A DNA stretch of 23,190 bases from NCBI GenBank assembly GCA_010028775.1, contig RHAF01000011.1, positions 1-23,190 of the forward strand, given 5' to 3'. The number at the start of each line of letters is the position of its first letter. The stretch's first letter is position 1. Shown in pieces: positions 1-8,616 of this stretch. Made by a program: the position numbers and the translations under genes. This stretch comes from Verrucomicrobiota bacterium (GTDB taxonomy: Bacteria > Verrucomicrobiota > Verrucomicrobiia > Methylacidiphilales > Verrucolacustridaceae). Under the pieces are notes generated by a model, which saw only the letters and a list, made by a program, of their open reading frames with translations, made no database searches and was not told where the DNA came from.

Positions 1-27
1 CCGATGTCCCGGCGAGCCCTGCCTGGT

Positions 28-745
28 TTAAATCGCTGAGCCCTGGCGCCTGCGGCTCAACCCATCCAGGAAATCCACCACGGCATTGCTCATGACTTCC
101 CTTGCATAGGTGCATCCGGCCACCGCCGGCAAAAGTTCCCACAAGCGCCACGGACGCAGGGCCAGATGCAGGGCAATCTTCAAGGGGGTGCTTTTTCCGG
201 TTTCCCTGTCACAACCAAGAAGAAAAAGATCCGTTGGCAGAGGTTTGTTTGCATGGTCGCTCACTGCACGCAGTCCGACACAAGGGATTCGAAGTTTGCC
301 GCAGGCCTCGGCGACATAATCCCACTCCATTTCCACGATCCCGCATCCGGTTCTTTTCCCGAGGGCCAGTTTGGCCTCCCCGGTGTCGATGATTTCATGG
401 GCGGTGTGCCATTGGCCCGGGCGGATATCCGTTCGACCTCCCGTCCAGTGTTGGAACTCATCCCAGTTTTCAGCCTGGAACGAACTCAAATCTCCCTCTT
501 CCCAGGCCGGATCCAGCGCCCCGGCCAATCCGGCCAGAAGAACGGCCCGGCAAGGATGACTTTCCAGCCAGGCGGTGATTTTTTCGACCAAGCCGGTGTG
601 CCCCATTCCTATGCGGGCGGAAACCACCGGGGCGCCCCGCCAATCCCCTCTCTTGGTCAGGAATCCATTTTCGATCCGGGACTTTTTCGGCCTCGAATTC
701 CATTGGGAAAAATAGGGCCACCGGCAGGGGATGGGGGCTGTTCAT
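28..745 (-). pseudogene. hpnG: Hopanoid-associated phosphorylase (HpnG-like), frame-disrupted
   Basis: This nucleoside-phosphorylase-fold protein would release adenine from adenosylhopane to give ribosylhopane in bacteriohopanepolyol synthesis. The main frame (stop at 28) contains AGLAGALDPAWEEGDL and the EMEWDYVAEA stretch with the VSDHAN motif, as in the HpnG/MTA-SAH nucleosidase superfamily. Its first possible start, GTG at 627, is too late and lacks the N-terminal strand. That strand (VALFFPMEFEAEK) lies in another frame starting at ATG 745. Removing one base from the five-T run at 683-687 fuses the two parts. The result is a natural-looking 238-residue protein that continues KSRIENGFLTKRGDWRGAPV into VSARIGMGHTG. 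It starts 33 bases after the squalene-hopene cyclase stop, which supports the HpnG assignment. It could be a true frameshift mutation, an assembly error in a homopolymer, or slippage. The family call is fairly sure; the pseudogene status is not. Confidence 0.75.
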
Positions 746-778
746 CGGGGGTGCGGGAAAACCGGAGCCGCGCCCGTC

Positions 779-2767
779 TTATCGGACGCCGGAATTCCGG
801 ATCATTTCCTGATACTCCCCAAGGGCGAGAAGCGGCCAGTTGTTCCGGTACATGTCATAGCGGAGATAGAAAACGCAGGGAAAACCGGTGCCGGTGATCA
901 GTTTCTCTTCCCAGCTACCGTCCTTTTGCTGGGTTTCGATGAGGTAACGGACGGCCCGGCGCACGCTGGGACGCTGGATATCGCCGCAGGCCAACAGACC
1001 CATCAATCCCCAACCGGTCTGCGAGGCCGTGCTGATCCCCCGACCCTTGAGACGGGAATCGTCGTAGGACCCACAGCTTTCCCCCCAACCCCCATCGGGA
1101 TTCTGGGCACATTCTAGCCAATCCCGGCCCCGGATCACCCAATGCTCATTCATGTCGTAACCGACGGCGCGCAATCCCCGCAAAACCTGCCACGTGCCAT
1201 ACACGTAGTTCACCCCCCACCGACCGAACCAAGAACCATCCTCCTCCTGAGTTTCGCGGATGAATCGGATGGCCCGCTGAATCTGGGGATCGGTCTTGGG
1301 CACTCCGCACTTACCCATGGTCTCAAGGAGACGTCCCGTGATGTCGGCGCAGGGCGGATCCAGGATGGCGTTGTGGTCGGCAAAAGGGACATCCTCAAGC
1401 CACTTCTTGTTGATGTTTTTGTCGAAGGCCGCATAGCCGCCGTTGTCACACTGGAAACTTTTGGCCCAGGCGAGCCCCCTCTCCATGGCCGCTTTTTGAG
1501 CCGCCGGATCGGAGGCGCGGGCCTTGCGCAAGCCCAGAAGAACCTTGGCGGTGTCATCCACGTCGGGGTACCAGTCATTGAAAAATTCAAAGGCCCATCC
1601 CCCGGTGACTTTGGCCGGATTTTTCACCACCCAGTCCCCGCGCATCTTGACCTCCTTGGCCAGCAGCCAATCCGCCCCTTTTTTCATGGCAGGTGCATCC
1701 GCCGGGACTCCGGCCGCTCCCAGCGCCGTCATGGTGATGGCCGTATCCCAAACGGGGCTGAGACATGGCTGGATGCGAAAATCCCCGTTGGCCGAGTCAT
1801 CCACCTCGAGCCCCTCAAGGTCTTTGACCGCTTTCCTCATGGCAGGGTGGTCATCCCCGTATCCCAGGCATTGGAAGGCGAGAATGGTGTTCATCATCGA
1901 CGGGAAAATGGCGGCCAAGCCCTCCGACTCGGGCCCGGTGCGATCGAGGATCCACTTTTCCGCAACTTTCAGGGCACGGCGGCGGAAAGGTTTCCACGAG
2001 AGGCTCTCCACCCATCCCAGCAGGTCGTTGACACGCACAAAAAAATTCTTCATGGAGAAAAATCGACTTTCCACCGGGTGATGAAAAGGACCGCCCTCCA
2101 CTCCGTAGGGATAAAGCTCATGGAGCTGTTTTTCCGGCGGAAGATGCTGGGTCGGGCGAAAACTGCGGATGATGGAAAGGGGCACAACAATCGCCCGTGT
2201 CCACGAGCTCATCTCAAAGAGGTTGAAGGGGGCCCAGTTGGGAAGAAGGAGAATTTCCGGGGGGATATTGGGAAGATATTTCCATGGGTATTGCCCCAGC
2301 ATGGCCAGGTACAGCTTGCAGTAGGTGTTCGTGCGGGGGATGCCCCCCAACCGCAGGGCCGTGGCCCTGGCCTTGCGCATTTCAGGCTCGTCCGGAGTGA
2401 AACCAGCCAGCTTGAGGCTGAAGTAGGATTTGACCGTCGCCGTCACATTGCTGGGTCCTCCGGGATAAATGGACCAACCCCCGTCGGGCAACTGCCTTTG
2501 CAAAATGTGTTGAACAATCTTGGCCTCTTTGGTGCGGTCCACCTTGTTTCGCAGGTACATCAGCAGGTGGTAGTCGCAGGCCACCGTGCTATCGACGAAC
2601 AGCTCACCGACCCAATAGCCCTCTTCCTTTTGCAGACCCAGGAGATGATTGCGGGAGGCCTCGACCGTTTTTTGCAGCGCCTCCAAATCAACGTCAGCCG
2701 GATCCATCCCAATCAACTCAGGACTGGGTGACCGACTCAAATCAGAATGGACGAGCGGGTTAGACAT
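779..2767 (-). CDS. shc: Squalene-hopene cyclase
   Basis: A monotopic membrane enzyme that cyclises squalene to the pentacyclic hopene/hopanol. The 662 residues fit the family. The catalytic acid motif DVDD (DXDD) is at residues 402-405, inside WYPDVDDTAKVLLGL. QW-type repeats are plain: QLPDGGW near the N-terminus, QCDNGGYAAF, QEEDGSWFGRWG, QNPDGGWGESC and QQKDGSWEE in the C-terminal half. The C-terminal YLRYDMYRNNWPLLAL segment is typical. The start ATG at 2767 gives the expected N-terminus, although no strong ribosome site precedes it. Upstream lies an AT-rich 122-base gap likely to hold its own promoter, and downstream lies the hpnG-like gene. Squalene-forming genes (hpnCDE or sqs) are not in the window, unless the CrtB-like protein at the far end contributes, which I doubt. 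Confidence 0.97.
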   Translation of the reverse strand: MSNPLVHSDLSRSPSPELIGMDPADVDLEALQKTVEASRNHLLGLQKEEGYWVGELFVDSTVACDYHLLMYLRNKVDRTKEAKIVQHILQRQLPDGGWSIYPGGPSNVTATVKSYFSLKLAGFTPDEPEMRKARATALRLGGIPRTNTYCKLYLAMLGQYPWKYLPNIPPEILLLPNWAPFNLFEMSSWTRAIVVPLSIIRSFRPTQHLPPEKQLHELYPYGVEGGPFHHPVESRFFSMKNFFVRVNDLLGWVESLSWKPFRRRALKVAEKWILDRTGPESEGLAAIFPSMMNTILAFQCLGYGDDHPAMRKAVKDLEGLEVDDSANGDFRIQPCLSPVWDTAITMTALGAAGVPADAPAMKKGADWLLAKEVKMRGDWVVKNPAKVTGGWAFEFFNDWYPDVDDTAKVLLGLRKARASDPAAQKAAMERGLAWAKSFQCDNGGYAAFDKNINKKWLEDVPFADHNAILDPPCADITGRLLETMGKCGVPKTDPQIQRAIRFIRETQEEDGSWFGRWGVNYVYGTWQVLRGLRAVGYDMNEHWVIRGRDWLECAQNPDGGWGESCGSYDDSRLKGRGISTASQTGWGLMGLLACGDIQRPSVRRAVRYLIETQQKDGSWEEKLITGTGFPCVFYLRYDMYRNNWPLLALGEYQEMIRNSGVR

Positions 2768-2889
2768 AAGTCCGGAAACTAGCGGAAAAAGTAAAAATAG
2801 CCCAATAAATTTCTATAAATATATAATAATGAACAATATGCGATATTCTTTTCGGGGCCTTCTATTTGGAAATGGAGGAAATTCGAAGC
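2768..2889 (-). promoter_or_regulatory. AT-rich leader and probable promoter region of shc
   Basis: This gap between the glgP stop and the shc start contains a strongly AT-rich stretch (about 2785-2850) in otherwise GC-rich DNA. Read on the minus strand it has TTGTTC, then TATATT and TATAGA, which resemble promoter elements, but no pair has ideal 16-18 base spacing. A perfect short inverted repeat, aatat-gcg-atatt, spans 2835-2847 and could be an operator. I can support a promoter region but not an exact start site. Confidence 0.4.
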
Positions 2890-5481
2890 CTACTCCGCCC
2901 AAGTGATGAGGCGAAGTTCGTGGGCCTGAGTGAGGGAAGGATGGGAAGGACGCACCCTGACGTTAAAATGGTAGTTTCCCGAATCCTCAACCGAAATACG
3001 TCCCCCGTAACCGTGCCATCCATCCACCGGATTTCCGGTGGGCTCCAGTGCGACCACCTTGGATTGACCCCCCACATCCGCCACCTCGAGATAGGCCTCC
3101 ACCGCCACCTCGTTGGGCTGCAAGGGCCCCAAAAAGACCTTGGCGGAAACAGGAACCATGTCCCCCACACTGACCGTCGTGCGGGCTGGACCGTTCCAAG
3201 TCACCGCATTCGCCCTGATTTGCGGCCAGACCGCACGGATTTTATCCTTCCAAACCGCCAGATCCCTTGATTTGGACCAGTTGTTTTCGGAAAACATCCG
3301 GCCCTTCTCCGCCGCTTTGCGGTAAAACATCGTGGCGTAGTCCTCCACCATGCGGGAGGTGTTGTAGACCGGGCCGATCGTCGAAAGGCTGCGACGAACC
3401 CGTTCGATCCATCGCTTGGGTATTCCCGCAGAATCGTGGTCGTAATAGAGGGGGACAATCTCCCGGCGGAGGATTTCATAGATGGAGAAGGCATCAAACT
3501 CGTCCTGGACCTCGGGCTCCAGCCGGAAGGTGTCATCCCCGATCGCCCACCCGTTCGTTCCGTCGTACGCCTCGTCCCACCAACCGTCCCGCACGCTGAA
3601 GTTGAGACATCCGCTGGTGATCACCTTCTCGCCGCTGGTTCCGCTCGCCTCGAGGGGGCGGGTCGGGTTGTTCAGCCAGACATCACAACCGTGATAAAGA
3701 AAACGGGCCACGTTGAAGTCATAGTTTTCCACGAAGACAATCCGGTTCCTGAACTGAGGCATGGCCGAAATCTGAACGATTTGCTGGATCAGGCGCTTCC
3801 CCCCCTCGTCCGCAGGATGGGACTTGCCGGCAAAGACAAACTGAACCGGGCGCTCCGGGTCGTTGACGATTTCCGCCAGCTTGTCCAGGTCGCGGAAAAG
3901 CAGGGCCGCGCGCTTGTAGGTGGCAAAGCGTCGGGCGAAACCGACGGTCAGAGCCTTGGGATCCAACAGTTGGTCCGTCGCGCGGATGTCGGCCGGGCTG
4001 GCCCCGTTCCGCAATCTCTGGTTGCGGATGTTGGCGCGGGCGAATTCCAACAGTTTGAGCTTTAGCTTCTGATGAGTCGTCCAGTACTCCTTGTCCTTGA
4101 AATCGGTCCTCTTCTCCCAAGCCTCCGCCTTGGCCAAATCCTCCTCCGACATCGGTCCTTCCTTTTTTTCCAGTAGTTCCCGGATCTCGGGAGCCATCCA
4201 GGTGTAGGTGTGGATTCCGTTGGTGATGTGTTGGATCGGGATTTCCGACTTGGGCACCCCGGGCCAGACGCTCTGCCACATGCTCCTTGAAACACGTCCA
4301 TGGATGGCACTCACCCCGTTGGCCTGACGGGATAGGCGCAGGGCCAAAATCGTCATGCTGAAGGGCTCCCCCTCCTCATGGGTCCAGGGGCGTCCGAGCT
4401 TCAGAAGCTCATCGAACCCGATCTGGCACTCGCGGATGTAGGATCCAAAATATTTTTCCATCAGCTTGGGATCAAAAGCGTCGTTCCCCGCCGGCACCGG
4501 GGTGTGGGTGGTGAAGAGACTGCTGGCTGCAACATATTGCAACGCCTCGATGAAGCTCAACTTTTGCTGGGCCACCAACGTTCGGATGCGCTCCAGACCG
4601 AGGAAGGCGGCATGCCCCTCATTCATGTGAAAGACGGAAGGTTGCAGCCCCATGGCCGCCAAGGCCTTTACCCCACCGATTCCCAGAACGATTTCCTGCC
4701 GCACCCGCATGTCATGGTCCCCGCCATAGAGCTGGTAGGTGATGACCCGGTCATCCGGGGCGTTTTCCGTCAAATCAGTGTCCAAAAGGAAAAGACGGGT
4801 CAACCCGATATTCACCTCCCACGCCTTGGCACGCACCCTCCGGCCCGGCATATCGAGTTCCACCACCACCGGGGTTTTCCCGTCGGCCGCCAGGGCTTCC
4901 CTCACCGGCAGATCGTGGAAGACATTGTCGACAGTCGAGGCCTCCTGCCATCCCTCATGGTTGATCCGTTGGGAAAAATAACCAAAGCGGTAAAGCAAAC
5001 CGACCGCCACAAACGGCAACCCAAGATCGCTGGCCGACTTGCAGTGGTCCCCTGCCAGAATTCCCAAGCCGCCCGAGTAGTTCGGCAGGGACTCATGAAA
5101 TCCGAATTCGGCGGAAAAATAGGCGACGAGGGGATGGTCTTTCTTTTCCTTGGGCAGATTTTTGGAAAACCAGGTCTCCTTGCGCTTCAAGTAAGCCTGA
5201 AGGCGGTTATGCATTTCCTCCACCCGGTCGCGGTAGCTCTTGTCCTTCGCCAAGGACTCCAATCTGGACTGCTTGACCAAACGCAGCATTTTGACCGGGC
5301 TGTGACCACACTGTTCCCACAGGACAGAATCGAGCTCCTTGAAGAGTTCAAGCGCATCATAATTCCAACTCCACCAAAGGTTAAAAGCCAGGGCACGAAG
5401 GGATTCCAATCCCTCGGGCACACGCGGAACGACGGAAACCGTCACAGGCCACTTGGGGGTCGATTCAACGGCGGTCTGCAT
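2890..5481 (-). CDS. glgP: Alpha-glucan (glycogen) phosphorylase, DUF3417-type
   Basis: A cytosolic PLP enzyme that removes glucose-1-phosphate from glycogen or maltodextrins by phosphorolysis. At 863 residues it is the form with an N-terminal DUF3417 domain (about residues 10-120, with LAFNLWWSWNYDALELF), as in the Thermotoga maritima AgpA type, rather than the E. coli MalP/GlgP form. HMNEGHAAF and EASGTSGEK are recognisable, and the lysine of the latter, K619, is the expected PLP Schiff-base residue, followed by DGWWDEAYDG. About 110 extra C-terminal residues look like a beta-rich appendage (WNGPARTTVSVGDMVPVSAK onward), also seen in this subfamily. The ATG at 5481 has only a weak ribosome site. 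A 101-base leader separates it from the upstream hydrolase gene, so it may have its own promoter or be read through. Confidence 0.95.
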   Translation of the reverse strand: MQTAVESTPKWPVTVSVVPRVPEGLESLRALAFNLWWSWNYDALELFKELDSVLWEQCGHSPVKMLRLVKQSRLESLAKDKSYRDRVEEMHNRLQAYLKRKETWFSKNLPKEKKDHPLVAYFSAEFGFHESLPNYSGGLGILAGDHCKSASDLGLPFVAVGLLYRFGYFSQRINHEGWQEASTVDNVFHDLPVREALAADGKTPVVVELDMPGRRVRAKAWEVNIGLTRLFLLDTDLTENAPDDRVITYQLYGGDHDMRVRQEIVLGIGGVKALAAMGLQPSVFHMNEGHAAFLGLERIRTLVAQQKLSFIEALQYVAASSLFTTHTPVPAGNDAFDPKLMEKYFGSYIRECQIGFDELLKLGRPWTHEEGEPFSMTILALRLSRQANGVSAIHGRVSRSMWQSVWPGVPKSEIPIQHITNGIHTYTWMAPEIRELLEKKEGPMSEEDLAKAEAWEKRTDFKDKEYWTTHQKLKLKLLEFARANIRNQRLRNGASPADIRATDQLLDPKALTVGFARRFATYKRAALLFRDLDKLAEIVNDPERPVQFVFAGKSHPADEGGKRLIQQIVQISAMPQFRNRIVFVENYDFNVARFLYHGCDVWLNNPTRPLEASGTSGEKVITSGCLNFSVRDGWWDEAYDGTNGWAIGDDTFRLEPEVQDEFDAFSIYEILRREIVPLYYDHDSAGIPKRWIERVRRSLSTIGPVYNTSRMVEDYATMFYRKAAEKGRMFSENNWSKSRDLAVWKDKIRAVWPQIRANAVTWNGPARTTVSVGDMVPVSAKVFLGPLQPNEVAVEAYLEVADVGGQSKVVALEPTGNPVDGWHGYGGRISVEDSGNYHFNVRVRPSHPSLTQAHELRLITWAE

Positions 5482-5582
5482 CGGAAGGCAAAGGGTGGGG
5501 GCATCTCCCTTTTCGGGCTAGAAAAATCAAAGTTCGCTTGCCGTTATTTGCCTTTAGGCGTATTGCGGGCCAAGCCGCTGCA

Positions 5583-6110
5583 TTATTTGAGAAGAGCCTG
5601 AATCTCCTTGAACTTCGGATGCTCCGATCCCCCAAGGATTTCGAAAAGCACGGCTTCCACCGTGCTGACGACCACCCCGTCCGCCCGCATCTCGGCCAAA
5701 GCCATCTCCCGATCCCCCGAATGCCGGGATCCCACCGCATCCGCCACCACCACGGGGGTCAGTTCCTTTAGCCGCAAATCATAGACAGTCTGCCGGATGC
5801 AGACATGGGTTTCACAACCGGCCACCAGAACCCTTTTTCTCTCCAGTGATTTCCCCTCCTCCGCGGCGGAAAATTTCGTCTTGGAGAGAGCCTTGCTTCC
5901 GACCGCCTTTTGCACCGCCTCAACCGTCTTTCCCAGCTTCGCCGGCACCTGCTCCGTCAGAACCACCGGCAACTCCAAAAGCCGCGCTCCCTGGATCAGC
6001 ACCACCAACCGCTCCATCCAGCCGGCGGGAGATTGGATTGCCGGAACCAGTTTTTCCTGGGCATCCACCACCAATAGACCGGTGTCCTTGGCGGAAAGCC
6101 TCCAGGACAT
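5583..6110 (-). CDS. Isochorismatase-family cysteine hydrolase
   Basis: A 175-residue single-domain hydrolase of the isochorismatase/nicotinamidase (YcaC-like) superfamily. The expected triad is visible: D16 in LLVVDAQEKL, K79 in SKTKFSA, and the nucleophile C104 in GCETHVCIRQT. The substrate cannot be told from sequence, and there is no siderophore or isochorismate context. The start ATG at 6110 is two bases after the acs stop and has the best ribosome site in this cluster (GGAGG, 6121-6125, ten bases upstream, inside the end of acs). It is therefore very likely co-transcribed with acs. A link to acetate or CoA metabolism would be guesswork. Confidence 0.9.
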   Translation of the reverse strand: MSWRLSAKDTGLLVVDAQEKLVPAIQSPAGWMERLVVLIQGARLLELPVVLTEQVPAKLGKTVEAVQKAVGSKALSKTKFSAAEEGKSLERKRVLVAGCETHVCIRQTVYDLRLKELTPVVVADAVGSRHSGDREMALAEMRADGVVVSTVEAVLFEILGGSEHPKFKEIQALLK

Positions 6111-6112
6111 TG

Positions 6113-8044
6113 TCAGCTTTCCTCCCCGGAAGAGCTTTGCAGGGCGGCAATCACATTCAGATCCTCCAGGGTGGTCACATCCCCCTTCACCGCGCCCCCG
6201 GCGGCCACCTCCTTGAGCAACCGGCGCATGATTTTTCCGCTCCGCGTCTTCGGCAGGGCCTCGGCGAAACGGATCTGGTCAGGCTTGGCAATCGGTCCGA
6301 TCTCCTTGCTGACCTGCTCGCGGAGCGCGGCGACAAGCTCCGAGCCGGCCTTCTGCCCGGACTTAAGGGTGACAAAAGCCACCACCGCCTGCCCCTTCAG
6401 GTCATCGGGTCGTCCAACCACCGCGGCCTCCGCCACCGCCGGGTGGGTCACCAGTGCACTCTCCACCTCAGCCGTGCCCAGGCGATGCCCGGATACGTTC
6501 AAAACATCATCCATTCGTCCGATCACCCAGAAATAACCGTCCTTGTCCATGCGCGCTCCGTCGCCGGTGAAATAAGTTCCCGGCACCTCGCTCCAGTACT
6601 GCTTGGCGTATCTTTCCGGGTCGCCGTGAATGGTCCGCAACATCGAAGGCCAAGGCTTGCGGATCACCAGTTTCCCCTGGGTGCCCGGCTTCAGCTCCTT
6701 GCCCTGGTCGTCAACCACCGCGACGTCGACTCCGAAAAACGGCAGCCCGGCCGACCCGGGCTTCATCATGTGCGCCCCCGGCAGGGTGGTGATCATGTGA
6801 CTGCCCGTTTCCGTCTGCCACCAGGTGTCGACAATCGGACAACGCCCCCCACCGATAACCCTGTGGTACCACAGCCAGGCTTCCGGATTGATCGGTTCCC
6901 CGACTGAGCCCAAAAGCCGCAGGGAAGAGAGATCGTGCTTTTTGACCCAATGATCCCCCCAGCGGATAAAAGCCCGGATCGCGGTCGGCGCGGTGTAAAA
7001 CACCGTCACTCGGTGTCTTTCGATGATGCTCCAGAAGCGGTCCGGTTCAGGCTGGTTGGGCGCCCCCTCGTACATCAGGGTCGTCGTCCCGTTGCTCAGA
7101 GCACCGTAGACCACATAACTGTGACCCGTTACCCACCCGACATCCGCCGTGCACCAAAAGAGGTCGGTTTTTTTCAGGTCGAAGACCCACTTGGTGGTCA
7201 GATGGGCCCCCAGCAGGTAGCCCCCGGTGGTGTGGAGGATTCCCTTCGGTTTGCCGGTGCTTCCGCTGGTGTAGAGGATGAAAAGAGGATGCTCGCTGTC
7301 GAGTTTCTCGGGAGGGCAGTCCGCCGGTTGGTCCTTGACCAAGTCATGCCACCAACGATCCACCTCGTTGAGCTTTTCGATGTGCCCGGTTCTTTTCAGG
7401 ACAATGACCCGCCGGACCTCCGGACAGGAGGCCACTGCCTGATCCACGTTCTGCTTGAGTCCCACCACCTGCCCCCGCCGGTACCCGCCGTCCGAGGTGA
7501 TGACCAGCTTGGCTCCACAATCGAGGATCCGGTCTTTGAGGGATTCCGCGCTGAAACCGCCAAAGACCACGCTGTGCACCGCCCCGATCCTCGCACAGGC
7601 CAGCATGGCGATCGCCGCCTCCGGAATCATCGGAAGATAAATCATCACGCGGTCCCCCGGCTTGACCCCCTCCCCCTTGAGGGCGTTGGCCAAGCGGCAA
7701 ACCTCGTCGTGCAACTGCTGGTAGGTCAACACTCGGATGTCCCCCGGTTCCCCCTCAAAAATGATGGCTGCCTTGTGCCGCCGCCCGCTTTGCAGATGCC
7801 GGTCCAAGCAATTGAAGCTGACATTCAGTTTTCCTCCGCCGAACCACTTGGAGAAGGGCTCTTTCCATTCGAGAACTTTTTTGGGTTCGGCAAACCAATC
7901 CAGTTCTTCCTTGGCCAGACGGTCCCAGAACTTTTTCGGGTTCTTCACCGACTCCCGGTGCATGGATTTGTACCTGGCCAGACTAGGAAAGGCCGACTGT
8001 TTCACAAAGGAAGCCGAGGGTTTGAATTTTGTCTCTTTGCTCAT
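6113..8044 (-). CDS. acs: Acetyl-CoA synthetase (AMP-forming)
   Basis: Activates acetate to acetyl-CoA through acetyl-AMP in the cytosol. The 643 residues match the family (about 650). Motifs in order are the adenylation P-loop YTSGSTGKPKG (about residues 256-266), VDTWWQTETGSHM, the hinge region GRMDDVLNVSGHRLGTAEVE, and PKTRSGKIMRR, whose K604 is the catalytic lysine normally silenced by reversible acetylation. The open frame runs on to 8335, but that extension is the antisense-like shadow of the coaC gene. The ATG at 8044 (MSKETKF) gives a normal N-terminus. That ATG overlaps the coaC stop as ATGA, so translation is probably coupled. Confidence 0.97.
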   Translation of the reverse strand: MSKETKFKPSASFVKQSAFPSLARYKSMHRESVKNPKKFWDRLAKEELDWFAEPKKVLEWKEPFSKWFGGGKLNVSFNCLDRHLQSGRRHKAAIIFEGEPGDIRVLTYQQLHDEVCRLANALKGEGVKPGDRVMIYLPMIPEAAIAMLACARIGAVHSVVFGGFSAESLKDRILDCGAKLVITSDGGYRRGQVVGLKQNVDQAVASCPEVRRVIVLKRTGHIEKLNEVDRWWHDLVKDQPADCPPEKLDSEHPLFILYTSGSTGKPKGILHTTGGYLLGAHLTTKWVFDLKKTDLFWCTADVGWVTGHSYVVYGALSNGTTTLMYEGAPNQPEPDRFWSIIERHRVTVFYTAPTAIRAFIRWGDHWVKKHDLSSLRLLGSVGEPINPEAWLWYHRVIGGGRCPIVDTWWQTETGSHMITTLPGAHMMKPGSAGLPFFGVDVAVVDDQGKELKPGTQGKLVIRKPWPSMLRTIHGDPERYAKQYWSEVPGTYFTGDGARMDKDGYFWVIGRMDDVLNVSGHRLGTAEVESALVTHPAVAEAAVVGRPDDLKGQAVVAFVTLKSGQKAGSELVAALREQVSKEIGPIAKPDQIRFAEALPKTRSGKIMRRLLKEVAAGGAVKGDVTTLEDLNVIAALQSSSGEES

Positions 8045-8616
8045 TTGTTTTTTCTCCTTGGGGCAGATGGGCTCATCGCTCTTCGCAACGTCTGCAGGAT
8101 TTCCTCCACCGGGGCCATCCGGCCCGGACCCTCGGCCCCGCAGGCCAGGCGTCCCGCTGCCGGACCGATCATGCGGGCCCCGCGGTCTTGGAGAATTTTG
8201 ACATTCTCCCGCGTCGCCGCGTGTTCCCACATGTTCGAGTTCATCGCCGGAGCATAAAAAACAGGCGCACGGGTGGCCAAAAGAACTGCCCCCAACACAT
8301 CCCCCGCCAAGCCGTGGGCCGCGCGGGCCAGGCAATCCGCACTGGCCGGTGCCACCACCACAACGTCGGCGGAGCCGGCAAGATCGAGATGGCTCATTCT
8401 CCCCCCCTCACCCTCTTCCCAGAGGGAAGTGTGGACCGGACGATGGGTCAGCGCCGCCAGGGTCAAGGCCGGCAAAAACCGGGCCCCGTCGGCGGTCAAA
8501 ACCGCGTGCACCTCCCAGCCCTCCCGAACCATGGCACTGGCGAGATCGGCCGCCCGGAATGCCGCAATCGAGCCGGTCACCCCGAGGACAATTCGCGGCT
8601 TTCCTGTCTCAGCCAT
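8041..8616 (-). CDS. coaC: Flavoprotein, stand-alone phosphopantothenoylcysteine decarboxylase (CoaC domain)
   Basis: An FMN-dependent HFCD-family enzyme, most likely decarboxylating 4'-phosphopantothenoylcysteine to 4'-phosphopantetheine in CoA synthesis. At 191 residues it holds only the CoaC half of the usual 400-residue CoaBC fusion. Visible are VTGSIAA near the N-terminus (FMN binding), the catalytic H76 in MSHLDLA, the PAMNSNMW motif at residues 123-130, and C159 in ACGAEGPGRM. The stop is natural, with no CoaB-like remnant before acs. The order yicC-gmk-coaC resembles the common yicC-gmk-rpoZ-coaBC arrangement, which supports the identity. It overlaps gmk by 8 bases and acs by 4. Another HFCD flavoprotein role (for example UbiX-like) is less likely given PAMNSNMW and the ACG motif. 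Confidence 0.88.
   Translation of the reverse strand: MAETGKPRIVLGVTGSIAAFRAADLASAMVREGWEVHAVLTADGARFLPALTLAALTHRPVHTSLWEEGEGGRMSHLDLAGSADVVVVAPASADCLARAAHGLAGDVLGAVLLATRAPVFYAPAMNSNMWEHAATRENVKILQDRGARMIGPAAGRLACGAEGPGRMAPVEEILQTLRRAMSPSAPRRKNK

Noticed and set aside
1..27. Sequence beyond the hpnG stop
   Set aside because: Only 27 bases; nothing can be assigned.
1142..2731. Long plus-strand open frame (529 codons) antisense to shc
   Set aside because: It mirrors the codon structure of the well-supported shc gene in GC-rich DNA. Its translation has no recognisable domain and is rich in H, P, G and R, as antisense shadows are.
4378..5601. Long plus-strand open frame (407 codons) antisense to glgP
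   Set aside because: The same kind of shadow: no family resemblance, and the opposite strand is a complete phosphorylase.
6935..8257. Plus-strand open frame (440 codons) antisense to acs
   Set aside because: A shadow of acs and coaC with no domain and no ribosome site of note.
8045..8335. N-terminal extension of acs up to 8335
   Set aside because: It lies wholly inside coaC in another frame, has low-complexity G/P/C content, and the family N-terminus begins at ATG 8044.
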